A stretch of 33,982 nucleotides of DNA from Thermoplasmata archaeon (GTDB lineage: Archaea > Thermoplasmatota > Thermoplasmata > Lutacidiplasmatales > UBA184), in the NCBI GenBank assembly GCA_027315455.1, contig DAHUXZ010000025.1, positions 1 through 33,982 of the forward strand, given 5' to 3'. Positions 22,924 through 30,849 of the stretch are shown piece by piece; position 1 is the first letter of the stretch, and each line of letters opens with the position of its first letter. The notes below the pieces were generated by a model, which made no database searches, was not told where the DNA came from, and saw only the letters and a list, made by a program, of their open reading frames with translations. Made by a program: the position numbers and the translations under genes.

Positions 22924-23712
22924 CTACCGACGGCGCAGCGCGGATTCGAAGAGCGCGTCCTCGAGCCCGTCGCGCAGCCCCGCGGCGAGGGACGCGCCGA
23001 ACACGCTCGTGCCCCCGGAGAGCACCCGCTGGAGGAACGGGCGCGGCGGCTGCCATCGGACCGTCCGCTCCGGCGCGACGCCGGCGACCTCGCCGAGGGC
23101 CCGGAGCGCGTCCTCGCGGTCGCCCAAGGCGTCGACGAGCCCGAGCCGGAGCGCCTGCTTCCCGCTCCAGAACTCGCCCGTCGCGAGGGCGCGGATCTCC
23201 TCGACCGGCCGCCGCCGCTCCCGCGCCACGAGCTCGACGAACGACTGGTAGCTGTCGGCCGCCACGGCCTGGAGCTTCGTGCGCTCCTCGTCGGAGAGCG
23301 GCCGAAGTCCCTGGTAGGCGTCCTTGTGGCGCCCCTCGTGGAGAAGCTCGACCTGGATGCCGAGCTTGCCGAGAAGGTCGCGGACGGCGACGTGCGGGAA
23401 GATGACGCCGATCGACCCGACCTCGGAGTCGGGGTAGGCGAAGACGCGCCGCGCGCCGAGGGCGGCCATGTACGCGCCGGAGGCGCCGATGGCACCGATG
23501 CTCGCGAAGACGGGCTTGACCTGGTCGAGCCGCTTGACCGCGAGGTAGAAGTCCGTCGAGGCGATGTCGCCGCCGCCTCCGCTGGAGATGTCGAGGAGGA
23601 CCCCCCGCACCCGGCGACGCTGGCGCAGCGACTTGAGCAGCGCCAGGTACGGCTCGACGCTCTGCTCGCGGATCGCGCCGCGGAACTGGACGTGGGCGAG
23701 CCGCTCGCGCAT
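22924..23712 (-). CDS. S49-family serine peptidase (SppA-like), apparently soluble
   Basis: A 262-residue peptidase of the ClpP/crotonase fold. The catalytic Ser78 lies in GAIGASGAYMAA. The general-base Lys130 is in HEGRHKDAYQGLRPLSDEER, matching the Ser-Lys dyad of signal peptide peptidase A. DISSGGGGDI near 41-50 is the oxyanion strand region, and SEVGSIGVI near 96-104 is also conserved. No N-terminal membrane helix is seen, unlike most SppA proteins. The ATG at 23712 is supported by a CTATATC box 22-28 bases upstream; the longer frame upstream is a shadow of the rfcS gene. Expected role: digestion of signal-peptide or other membrane-derived peptides. A neighbouring Sec subunit fits that theme. 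Confidence 0.88.
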   Translation of the reverse strand: MRERLAHVQFRGAIREQSVEPYLALLKSLRQRRRVRGVLLDISSGGGGDIASTDFYLAVKRLDQVKPVFASIGAIGASGAYMAALGARRVFAYPDSEVGSIGVIFPHVAVRDLLGKLGIQVELLHEGRHKDAYQGLRPLSDEERTKLQAVAADSYQSFVELVARERRRPVEEIRALATGEFWSGKQALRLGLVDALGDREDALRALGEVAGVAPERTVRWQPPRPFLQRVLSGGTSVFGASLAAGLRDGLEDALFESALRRR

Positions 23713-23733
23713 GCCGGCGCGAGGCCCCCGCCC

Positions 23734-23740
23734 GATATAG
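23734..23740 (-). promoter_or_regulatory. TATA-like box of the S49 peptidase gene
   Basis: CTATATC on the minus strand, 22-28 bases before the ATG at 23712. Confidence 0.55.
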
Positions 23741-23892
23741 CCTCGCAGTTTAGCCCCGGCCCGCGACGCGAGGACACGGATCGGCCGCAGTGCCGGTCGG
23801 GCCGCCCGCTCCCGCGGCCGCCGGGCCCGCCGCGGCCAGCGGGCGGGCAAACCCTTAGTAGCGCGCCCGTCCCTTCCGCGGAGGAACGGCCG

Positions 23893-24876
23893 ATGGCGGA
23901 CGGAGCGTACGAGGCGATCTGGGTCGAGAAGTACCGGCCCAAGACCCTCTCCGAGATGGTCGGCCAGGAGGGGATCGTCCCCCTCCTGAGGGCCTACGCC
24001 GAGAAGCGCTCGCTCCCGCATCTGCTCTTCGCGGGGCCCCCCGGGACCGGGAAGACGACGGCGGCCCTCGCGCTCGCCCGGGACCTGTTCGGCGAGGAGT
24101 GGCGGCAGAACTTCCTCGAGCTCAACGCCTCCGACGAGCGCGGCATCGAGACCGTGCGCACGACGATCAAGGGCTACGCCCGCTCCGCGCCGATCGGCGG
24201 TGTCGGGTTCAAGATCCTCTTCCTCGACGAGGCCGACAACCTGACCTCCGAGGCGCAGGCGTCGCTGCGCCGGATGATGGAGCGCTACTCGGCCGCCTGC
24301 CGGTTCATCCTCTCGTGCAACTACTCCTCCCGGATCATCGAGCCGATCCAGTCGCGCTGCGCGGTCTTCCGCTTCCGTCCGCTCTCCCCGGAGCAGATGC
24401 TCACGAAGCTCGAGCGGATCGCGCGGGCCGAGGGGAGGACCGTCGAGCCGGCCGCGTTCCAGACCATCGTCATGGCGGCGGCGGGCGACGAGCGGCGGGC
24501 CGAGAACCTCCTCCAGCTCGCCGCGACCTTCGCCGATCCGGTCACCGAGGCGACCGTCGGGGAGGTCGGCACCCTTCCCCTCAAGGCGGAGGTCGAGGGG
24601 ATGGTCGGAGCGGCGCTGAAGGGCGACTTCTTCGGGGCGCGGGCGCAACTGTTCCGCCTCTTCACCGACCGCGGGGCGAGCGGGGAGGACATCCTCAAGG
24701 CGATCCACAGCTACCTCCCCGACATCCCCGACGCGCTCGTCCCCCCGAAGGAGAAGATCCGGCTCGTGGACTACCTTGGCGAGATCGACTTCCGCATCTC
24801 CGAGGGCGCCTCCGAGCGCCTCCAGCTCGAGACCGTGCTGGCGCGCCTGAGCGCCGGCCCCGCGGCGAGCCGGTGA
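23893..24876 (+). CDS. rfcS: Replication factor C small subunit
   Basis: A 327-residue AAA+ clamp-loader subunit that, with RFC large, opens and places the PCNA sliding clamp on DNA. Seen: WVEKYRPKTLSEMVGQE (RFC box) at 10-26, Walker A GPPGTGKTT at 48-56, NASDERG at 78-84, Walker B ILFLDEADNL at 108-117, sensor 1 SCNYSSRII at 141-149 and the arginine-finger motif SRC at 154-156, then the C-terminal collar domain. Length is typical and no intein is present. A TTAGTAG box about 38 bases upstream plus GGAGG 10 bases before the ATG suggest a short leader with a ribosome binding site, unlike most genes here. moaC follows after 4 bases. Confidence 0.96.
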   Translation: MADGAYEAIWVEKYRPKTLSEMVGQEGIVPLLRAYAEKRSLPHLLFAGPPGTGKTTAALALARDLFGEEWRQNFLELNASDERGIETVRTTIKGYARSAPIGGVGFKILFLDEADNLTSEAQASLRRMMERYSAACRFILSCNYSSRIIEPIQSRCAVFRFRPLSPEQMLTKLERIARAEGRTVEPAAFQTIVMAAAGDERRAENLLQLAATFADPVTEATVGEVGTLPLKAEVEGMVGAALKGDFFGARAQLFRLFTDRGASGEDILKAIHSYLPDIPDALVPPKEKIRLVDYLGEIDFRISEGASERLQLETVLARLSAGPAASR

Positions 24877-24880
24877 CCCC

Positions 24881-25336
24881 GTGGCCCGTCAGCGCCCGGT
24901 GCACGCAAAGCCCCTCGTCTACCGACGGGCCGTCGCGTCGGGGAGTATCCGACTGCGCCCCGCGACCCTGCGGGCGGTCCGGGAGCATCGGGTCGAAAAG
25001 GGCGACCCGATCGCCGCCGGAGAGATCGCGGGCCTCGTCGCCCTCAAGCAGACCCCGCTGCTGCTCCCGCACTGCCATCCCGTGCCGATCACCGGCAGCC
25101 GGGTCGAGATCCGACCGATTCGGGGCGGCCTCCGCGCGACCGCCGAGGTCGAGGCGATCTACCGGACCGGCGTCGAGATGGAGGCCCTCACGGGGGTCGC
25201 CGTCGCGCTGCTGACGGTGTGGGACATGCTCAAGTACTTGGAGAAGGACGCGCGGGGCCAGTATCCGGCCACCCGGATCGAACAGGTGAAGGTCGTGACG
25301 AAGGTGAAGGCGGCCGCGAAGGAGTCCCCCCGATGA
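24881..25336 (+). CDS. moaC: Cyclic pyranopterin monophosphate synthase MoaC
   Basis: A 151-residue enzyme of molybdenum-cofactor synthesis that, with the radical-SAM MoaA, forms cyclic pyranopterin monophosphate. Signature blocks are LLPHCHPVPITG at 61-72, GVEMEALTGVAVALLTVWDM near 97-116 and the catalytic pair Asp115/Lys118 in DMLK. The family's usual C-terminal KSGGK stretch is replaced by a divergent basic tail (VKVVTKVKAAAKESPR). The start is GTG, 4 bases after rfcS, so it is cotranscribed with the clamp loader. It ends in an ATGA overlap with moaB. Confidence 0.92.
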   Translation: MARQRPVHAKPLVYRRAVASGSIRLRPATLRAVREHRVEKGDPIAAGEIAGLVALKQTPLLLPHCHPVPITGSRVEIRPIRGGLRATAEVEAIYRTGVEMEALTGVAVALLTVWDMLKYLEKDARGQYPATRIEQVKVVTKVKAAAKESPR

Positions 25337-25851
25337 ACGGAACGGGCGCGTCGGCCGGCCGGCACCACACCGGCGGTTCCCGCTCGCTCGGGTTCGTGGT
25401 CCTGTCCGTGTCGGACACCCACACCGAGGAGGACGACGTTTCCGGCCACCTGGCCGAACGCCTCCTTACCGAAGCGGGCCACTCGGTCGTCCACTACGAC
25501 CTCGTCGCGAACAGTGTCGCGGATGTACGCGACCGGCTCGAGCCGTACCTCGCCGAGCGACCGGTCGAGGCCGTGATCACCGTCGGGGGCACCGGGGTCA
25601 GCTCGCGCGACCTGACCGTCAACGCGCTCGAGGTGATGGGCGGGCGGCCCCTCGAGGGCTTCGGCCAGCTCTATCGGACCGTGAGCTTCGCCGAGGTGGG
25701 CGCCCTGGCGATGCTCAGCCGGGCCGGCCTCTTCCTCGTGAAGGGAAAGCCGGTCTTCGCGCTCCCGGGCTCGGAGCGGGCGGTCCGGACGGCGATCGAC
25801 CGGCTGATCCTCCCGGGCGTCCAGCACCTCGTCGAGGAGCTCGAGCGCTAG
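25333..25851 (+). CDS. moaB: Molybdenum cofactor biosynthesis protein MoaB/MogA family
   Basis: A 172-residue member of the MoaB/MogA family, which adenylylates molybdopterin before metal insertion. Seen: FVVLSVSDTHTEEDDVSG near 20-37, the nucleotide and molybdopterin loop TVGGTGVSSRDLTVNAL, and the KGKPVFALPGSERAV block near the C-terminus. The ATG at 25333 overlaps the moaC stop as ATGA; longer in-frame starts lie inside moaC. The first 16 residues (MNGTGASAGRHHTGGS) are an unstructured extension. Its stop codon overlaps the stop of the convergent methyltransferase-like gene in the 4-base sequence ctag. Confidence 0.92.
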   Translation: MNGTGASAGRHHTGGSRSLGFVVLSVSDTHTEEDDVSGHLAERLLTEAGHSVVHYDLVANSVADVRDRLEPYLAERPVEAVITVGGTGVSSRDLTVNALEVMGGRPLEGFGQLYRTVSFAEVGALAMLSRAGLFLVKGKPVFALPGSERAVRTAIDRLILPGVQHLVEELER

Positions 25852-26675
25852 GCGGGGAGCTCGCCCCGGACGGCGCGCGCCGCGAGCGCCCCCATCGGCG
25901 GCGGGCCGGCGTCCAGCACCTGCGGCGTCAGCCCCTGGACGCGGCAGAACTCGTTCCAGGCGGGGTTCGCATCGATGTGGTGGGCGACGAGGATCCCCCG
26001 CGGGGAGAGGGCGCCCCACGACGCCCGCAGCTCGAAGCGCGCGCGGTTGGGTTCCGGCCCGTTGTCGTAGAAGAACAGGTCGACCCCCCGCTGGCGCTCG
26101 AGGATCTCCCGGACCCGCTCCTCGGTGTTGCCGAGCACCAGGGTCCAGCGCGAGCGCAGCGACGGCGCGACGAACTGGCCGACGGTGACGTCGCGGACCC
26201 CCGTCGCCCGGCCGGCCGTCGGTCCCGGGCCGAGGGAGGTGAGCTCCCCTTCCCCGTTCGCCTCGAGGGCGGCGAGGATCCAGGCCGTCGAGTAGCCGGG
26301 GCGCACACCGGTCTCGACGACCCGTCCGGGGCGCAGGGCCCGCACGAGAAGATAGAGGAGCCCGGCCTGGGGGAGCTCGCGGGCGAACGCGAGGCCGGCC
26401 CCTCGGGAGAGTAGCGTGTCCGGCAGCGGGGACCCGACGAGCTCCCGACGAAGCTGCCGGAGGGCGGAGGCGGGTACGCCGGTCAGGGCGGCCAACCGGT
26501 CGACCGATGCCTGGCGGAGCAGCAGCATCCGGTGACGGACGGCCTTGCGCGTCGCTCGGCTCATGAGCACCGGCCGGCGCGCGATGGCCGGGACGGGGAC
26601 TGCCTCCCCGGAGGCCGTCGGGGCGGCCCGGCCCCGTGCCGGAGCGGCGGCGCCCGGGCTCAGGTTCCAGTACAT
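25848..26675 (-). CDS. Class I SAM-dependent methyltransferase-like protein
   Basis: A 275-residue protein. The first 40 residues are Ala/Pro-rich and probably disordered. A helical region follows (residues about 40-100). The Rossmann-type core begins RPGRVVETGVRPGYSTAWIL, where the ETGVRPGxST loop matches SAM-binding motif I of the O-methyltransferase/Methyltransf_24 type. DLFFYDNGPEPNRARFEL and GILVAHHID fit motifs near the metal or acceptor site. The C-terminal part is short. The substrate is unknown. The ATG at 26675 has an A/T box about 21-32 bases upstream (26696-26707). It is monocistronic and convergent with the moa operon; a sugar or small-molecule methylase is possible. Confidence 0.75.
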   Translation of the reverse strand: MYWNLSPGAAAPARGRAAPTASGEAVPVPAIARRPVLMSRATRKAVRHRMLLLRQASVDRLAALTGVPASALRQLRRELVGSPLPDTLLSRGAGLAFARELPQAGLLYLLVRALRPGRVVETGVRPGYSTAWILAALEANGEGELTSLGPGPTAGRATGVRDVTVGQFVAPSLRSRWTLVLGNTEERVREILERQRGVDLFFYDNGPEPNRARFELRASWGALSPRGILVAHHIDANPAWNEFCRVQGLTPQVLDAGPPPMGALAARAVRGELPA

Positions 26676-26695
26676 GCCCCACCGATGGCCGGCGG

Positions 26696-26707
26696 CTACA
26701 TAGATAG
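26696..26707 (-). promoter_or_regulatory. TATA-like region of the methyltransferase-like gene
   Basis: CTATCTATGTAG on the minus strand, 21-32 bases before the ATG at 26675. Confidence 0.45.
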
Positions 26708-26767
26708 TGCGTCGGGATACCGGAGGGTGGTCCCACGACCCGCAGTGGCGCGGCCGTGCGCGAACCG

Positions 26768-26774
26768 TTTAATA
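26768..26774 (+). promoter_or_regulatory. TATA-like box of the thioredoxin gene
   Basis: TTTAATA, 36-42 bases before the ATG at 26810, with a second A/T patch aaaatata at 26788-26795. The first box would give a leader of about 15 bases containing GAGGGG, a plausible ribosome binding site. Confidence 0.45.
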
Positions 26775-26809
26775 CCGCTCGCCCATCAAAATATACGCGA
26801 GGGGCGCAG

Positions 26810-27127
26810 ATGGTCGTGAAGGAACTGGACGGCGCGGGGTTCGACCGTTTCGCATCGGAGAACGGGGTCGCGGTCGTGGACGTCTGGGCCCCGTGGTGCG
26901 GGCCCTGCCGGATGGTCTCGCCGATCGTCGACCGCCTGAGCGGCCGCTACGCCGGCCGCGTCGCCTTCGGCAAGCTCAACTCGGACGACAACGGCGAGAA
27001 GGCCGGTGCGCTCGGGATCATGAGCATTCCCACGCTCCTGTTCTACAAGCAGGGAAAGCTCGTCGACCGAATCGTGGGGGCGTACCCCGAAGAGGTCATC
27101 GACGAGCACATCCAGAAGCTCCTCTGA
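26810..27127 (+). CDS. trxA: Thioredoxin
   Basis: A 105-residue thioredoxin, the general cytoplasmic dithiol reductant. The active site is WCGPC at 29-33 in WAPWCGPCRM, the cis-proline is Pro74 in SIPTLLFY, and the buried Asp is in VVDVW at residue 24. No signal peptide or membrane helix. The ATG at 26810 is preferred over an upstream in-frame start (26756), because that one would add a non-homologous 18-residue extension spanning the A/T boxes. It stands upstream of aRF1 with a 75-base gap, probably with separate expression. Confidence 0.95.
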   Translation: MVVKELDGAGFDRFASENGVAVVDVWAPWCGPCRMVSPIVDRLSGRYAGRVAFGKLNSDDNGEKAGALGIMSIPTLLFYKQGKLVDRIVGAYPEEVIDEHIQKLL

Positions 27128-27202
27128 CTCTCCCGCCCGGGGCACGGGCGCCTCGGCTCGAAGCGTACGACGGACCCGGCGCGATCCCCCGCGGAGGCCT
27201 GA

Positions 27203-28486
27203 ATGGTCGATTCCGCGGACCTGCAGCTCGCGCGCTACTCGTTCAAGCGCAAGCTCGATGAGATCGCCCTGGCGCGCGGCCGCGCCACGGAGCTCATCTC
27301 GCTGTACGTCCCGCCGGGCAAGCAGATCTCCGACGTGATGGGCTACCTGCGCAACGAGTACGCGCAGAGCTCGAACATCAAGAGCCGGACGACCCGCAAG
27401 AACGTGATGTGGGCGATCGAGTCGCTGATGGGCCGCGTCCGGCAGTACAAGGAGCCGCCCGCGAGCGGCCTCGCCTTCTTCGTCGGCAGCAAGGCCGTCG
27501 GGGCGGACAAGTCCGAGCCGGTCACCTTCATCGTCGAGCCGCCGGAGCCGCTCAACACGTACCTCTACCGGTGCGACTCGACGTTCTTCCTCGACCCGCT
27601 GCTGGCGATGGTCCACGAGCCGGAGCTCTGGGGGCTCATCGTGATGGACCGCGCCGAGGTGACGATCGGCGTCCTCCGCGGCAAGCGGATCGAGGTCCTC
27701 CGCAACAAGGAGTCCCAGGTCCCGAGCAAGCACGGGCGCGGCGGCCAGTCCGCCCACCGGTTCGAGCGGATGATCGAGCACGCGGCCCACGACTTCTTCG
27801 TGCGGATCGCCGAGATGGCGACCGAGATCTTCCTTCCGAAGAAAGACAATCTGCGGGGCGTCCTGCTCGGCGGACCGGGGGCGACGAAGGAGTTCTTCTT
27901 CAAGGAGGGGTTCCTCCACTACGAGATCCAGCAGAAGGTCGTCCAGCCGCTCTTCGACACCGGCTACACCGACGAGCACGGCCTCAAGGAGCTCGTCGAG
28001 AAGGCGACCCAGACCCTGCACGGCCTCGAGCTCACCGAGGAGAAGCGGATCGTCCAGCAGCTCCTGGCCGAGATCCGCCGGGCCGAGGAGGGCCTCGCGG
28101 CGTACGGGGAACGGGACGTGGCCGGGGCCCTGGACGTCGGCGCCGTCGATACCCTTCTCATGTCCGAGGGGCTGCGGCGAAAGCGGGTCGCGCTCAGCTG
28201 CCCCGCCTGCGGCGCCGCCTTCTCCCGCTCGGTCGCCGACGAGGAGGTCGACGCCGCCCGGGACGGCACCTGCCCGACCTGCGGCGCCTCGCCGCTCACG
28301 CTCAGCGGAGTGGAGGACTACGTCGAGGGGCTCTTTGCGCGGGCGCAGGCGTCCGGGGCGAAGGTCCGCCTGATCTCGGCCGAGAGCGAGGAGGGCGAGA
28401 TGCTGCGCAAGGCGTTCGGCGGCGTGGCCGCGCTGCTCCGCTACCCGATGGCCCGGCGCGTGAGCCGGGCGAGCCCCCCACCGTGA
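27203..28486 (+). CDS. prf1: Peptide chain release factor aRF1
   Basis: A 427-residue eRF1-type factor recognising all three stop codons and triggering peptide release. Domain 1 has NIKS at 58-61 and the YxCxxxF motif YRCDSTF at 122-128. Domain 2 has GGQ at 180-182 in HGRGGQSAHRF. Domain 3 includes a C-terminal mini-domain with CPACG and CPTCG zinc-ribbon pairs around 333-365, as in many archaeal aRF1 proteins. The length is typical. The ATG at 27203 begins the family's N-terminus. Its message may be separate from thioredoxin, but no clear TATA box was seen in the 75-base gap. Confidence 0.96.
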   Translation: MVDSADLQLARYSFKRKLDEIALARGRATELISLYVPPGKQISDVMGYLRNEYAQSSNIKSRTTRKNVMWAIESLMGRVRQYKEPPASGLAFFVGSKAVGADKSEPVTFIVEPPEPLNTYLYRCDSTFFLDPLLAMVHEPELWGLIVMDRAEVTIGVLRGKRIEVLRNKESQVPSKHGRGGQSAHRFERMIEHAAHDFFVRIAEMATEIFLPKKDNLRGVLLGGPGATKEFFFKEGFLHYEIQQKVVQPLFDTGYTDEHGLKELVEKATQTLHGLELTEEKRIVQQLLAEIRRAEEGLAAYGERDVAGALDVGAVDTLLMSEGLRRKRVALSCPACGAAFSRSVADEEVDAARDGTCPTCGASPLTLSGVEDYVEGLFARAQASGAKVRLISAESEEGEMLRKAFGGVAALLRYPMARRVSRASPPP

Positions 28487-28550
28487 AACGGGGCCACTTC
28501 CTCCGAAGGGTCACGATTAAGACCCCTCGCCGCCGTCGGTCACCCGAGGT

Positions 28551-29228
28551 GTGAAGCTCGTGGCCATGGCATCCCCTGCACCGGCGGCCCCCGCCGGCTA
28601 CGCCGCTGAACCGCCCGAACTCGGCTCGATCCGGACCTATCTGAACGTCGCGCGCATCTTCGCGCTGATCTTCTGGATCATCGGGGGCATCGCGGTCCTC
28701 ATCGGGATCATCTCGTTGTTCCTGCTGATCTTCGGGATCTTCGCCTTCAGCCCCGGCCTCTTCGTCTACCAGATCCTCTTCACCGGCGTCAACTTCGTGA
28801 TGTGGCAGCGCCTCGAGGAGATCCGCGCCCAGGTCGACCAGCAGCAGTACGCCGCCGCGCGCGAGAAGCTCCTTCTGTGGATGATCCTCGGCTGGATCTT
28901 CGGGATCGTGAACGGCATCCTCCTCCTCCTCGCCCTGATGCGCCTCGACCAGCTGAGCGGCCGCTCGGCCGCGCCCCCGCCTCCCGCTGGCGGCGCTGCC
29001 TCCCCGCCGACCCCCGCCGCGCCCTCCCCCCCGCCGGGCGCCATGGCGCCTCCCCCCGCCGCCGCGCCGGCTCCCGTCTTGGCCCCAGCGGCTGCGGGTT
29101 CCCCCTCGGGGCCGAGCCCCCCCGCCGGGGCCACCGGCGCTCCGGCGTGCCCGCGGTGCGGACAGACGGCCAGCTACGTCGCGCAGTACTCCCGCTACTA
29201 CTGCTACCGCTGCGCTCAGTACCTGTAG
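28551..29228 (+). CDS. Membrane protein with Pro/Ala-rich linker and C-terminal zinc ribbon
   Basis: A 225-residue protein. After about 25 Ala/Pro-rich residues come hydrophobic helices at about 30-48, 50-70 and 105-125, a short connecting helix (WQRLEEIRAQVDQQQYAAAREK), then a linker of about 65 residues very rich in Pro, Ala and Gly, and a final ribbon CPRCG...YYCYRCAQYL. The two CxxC pairs suggest one zinc. I do not recognise a named family; zinc-ribbon-tailed small membrane proteins of this shape are common in archaea and of unknown function. The GTG at 28551 is chosen from a GATTAAG box about 33 bases upstream; an ATG at 28566 is the alternative start. Confidence 0.75.
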   Translation: MKLVAMASPAPAAPAGYAAEPPELGSIRTYLNVARIFALIFWIIGGIAVLIGIISLFLLIFGIFAFSPGLFVYQILFTGVNFVMWQRLEEIRAQVDQQQYAAAREKLLLWMILGWIFGIVNGILLLLALMRLDQLSGRSAAPPPPAGGAASPPTPAAPSPPPGAMAPPPAAAPAPVLAPAAAGSPSGPSPPAGATGAPACPRCGQTASYVAQYSRYYCYRCAQYL

Positions 29229-29277
29229 GCGGGCCGGCGGGGTAGGCCGCCGCTCCCGCACCCCGGATCCCGGAGGG

Positions 29278-30717
29278 CTACCAGAGGTGGCCGAGCGGGT
29301 CCGGTTCCGGCTCTTCCGGGGCGCGGCCCGTGAGCGCTCCCCGCGGGGGCACCGGGGGCGCGGCAGTGACCGGGGCGCCGCCGGAGGCGGGAGGGTAGAG
29401 CCGCGCGTTCGGGTGGCGGGGCGGGGTCTCGCGCCGGCGTTCGACGGCCACGATGACGGCGAGGGTCGACGCGGCGACCGCGACCACAACGATCCCGAGG
29501 CCCGCGGGGCCGAGGACCCGCGCGCCCGGGCCTCCCGGTCCCTGCGCGGGGCAGGTGCCGGCGATCAGGCAGTTCTGGTTGGACTGCGCCAAGCTCACGG
29601 CCTCGGGCTGCGCCTGAAGGGTCGCGGGGGCCGGCCCATCCGCGGGGGCGAGGGACGTGGGGCTCGCCGGAGCGACATCGGTCGCGGACGGCATGTAGGT
29701 CGTCGCCGACGCGAAGAGGGAGAAGTGGCCCCGATCGCCGGCCGCGACATTGACGGCGTTGGTCGCCGCGGAGGTGTTGCCCGGCTGCGGCTCCTGCCAG
29801 GCCTGCCCGCTATCACCGAAGACATCCGTCGGCTGCGGAAGGAAGAAGACCCCGTCCCCCAGGTGGAAGGGGAAGCCGCCGCCCGTGGAGAGGGCGATCG
29901 CATGCGTCAGGAGTCCGCCGTCGAGGGACAGGGTGCCGGCGTCCGAGCCGGAGAGGGAGACGTTGCCGCTCGCGAGAAGGCTCCCGGAGGAGTGGTTCGC
30001 GTAGTCGAACACGGCGCCATCGATCTTCGACTGGTGGACGACGAACGCCCACGCCCAGGTGCCGTTCGAAGCGTACGCGCTGGAGGCGTTCCAGGCTTCC
30101 CCGACCGTCGGAGAGATCGGGTAGAGCCCGAGCGCGGGCGTGAACGCGATCGCGGCCGATGCGGACGCGCGGACCGAGGAGGCGAAGGAGCCCTGGAGGA
30201 GGCCCAGGGTGCCGCGGTAGGTCGAGTTGCCCGAGGTGGTGACGTTGGCCCGGACCGAGAACGAGCCGTTGGCCATCGCGTAGGCCGGGACCGGTTGGCC
30301 GGAAACGTAGACCGCACCGGCCGTCGTGTAGTTGCCGAAGCCCGTGTCGACCTCCCAGGCCCGATATGCCGTCGAGAGGTTGCCGATGGGCTGCGTGCAG
30401 GTCGGGCGGCACTCCGTCACGAAGAAGTCGGCGGCCACGGTCCGCTGCGCCTCGAGCATGAACGTCGTCGCGGAGGTGTTCGTCTGGGTGAGGATCGTGT
30501 CCCAGCCGAAGAAGGCGTGGAACGTGTAGACGTAGGAGCTGCGCTCGCCCGTCCCGGAGAAGGTCGTGTTGACGTGGGCGCCGAACGCCCAGGACTGGGT
30601 GGGGGAACCGGTGACCGGGGGGGATCCCCGGGCGGAGCCCGCGAACGCGGGGCACGCGAGCAGGACGACGACCGCGACGACCGCCGCCGCCACCGCGAGA
30701 TGTCCTCGGTTCCGCAT
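29278..30717 (-). CDS. Secreted glycoprotein-like protein with C-terminal membrane anchor
   Basis: A 479-residue protein of unknown function. Residues 1-27 are a signal peptide (HLAVAAAVVAVVVLLACPAFA). The exterior region of about 370 residues is beta-rich with many N-x-S/T sites (for example NTSATT, NSTYRG, NHSSGS, NVSLSG) and two close Cys pairs (CRPTC and CLIAGTC), which may form disulfides. A membrane helix lies at about 405-425 (GLGIVVVAVAASTLAVIVAV), followed by a 50-residue Pro-rich cytoplasmic tail. No known domain was recognised. It is divergent from the HTH gene at 30850. An A/T box at about 30771-30780 on this strand implies a leader of about 30 bases. Confidence 0.75.
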   Translation of the reverse strand: MRNRGHLAVAAAVVAVVVLLACPAFAGSARGSPPVTGSPTQSWAFGAHVNTTFSGTGERSSYVYTFHAFFGWDTILTQTNTSATTFMLEAQRTVAADFFVTECRPTCTQPIGNLSTAYRAWEVDTGFGNYTTAGAVYVSGQPVPAYAMANGSFSVRANVTTSGNSTYRGTLGLLQGSFASSVRASASAAIAFTPALGLYPISPTVGEAWNASSAYASNGTWAWAFVVHQSKIDGAVFDYANHSSGSLLASGNVSLSGSDAGTLSLDGGLLTHAIALSTGGGFPFHLGDGVFFLPQPTDVFGDSGQAWQEPQPGNTSAATNAVNVAAGDRGHFSLFASATTYMPSATDVAPASPTSLAPADGPAPATLQAQPEAVSLAQSNQNCLIAGTCPAQGPGGPGARVLGPAGLGIVVVAVAASTLAVIVAVERRRETPPRHPNARLYPPASGGAPVTAAPPVPPRGALTGRAPEEPEPDPLGHLW

Positions 30718-30780
30718 GTGCTCCGTTCGGGGGCCGGGCCGGCTCCCGAGAGAACCGATGAAGCCTTCCGCTCATAATCT

Positions 30781-30790
30781 AATGTACATT
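30781..30790. promoter_or_regulatory. 10-bp perfect palindrome between divergent genes, candidate operator
   Basis: aatgtacatt reads the same on both strands and lies directly beside the A/T-rich promoter patch (ctcataatct, 30771-30780) of a 132-base divergent gap. It could bind the HTH protein encoded next to it, but this is inference. Confidence 0.4.
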
Positions 30791-30849
30791 GCGCGGCGCG
30801 GGGCATTGGACCCCGTGCTACGGTCTGTCGTCGGGAGGGTGGAACTCGG

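Noticed and set aside
23713-24708. Long N-terminal extension of the S49 peptidase
   Set aside because: It overlaps rfcS antisense and has no domain; the box at 23734-23740 fits ATG 23712.
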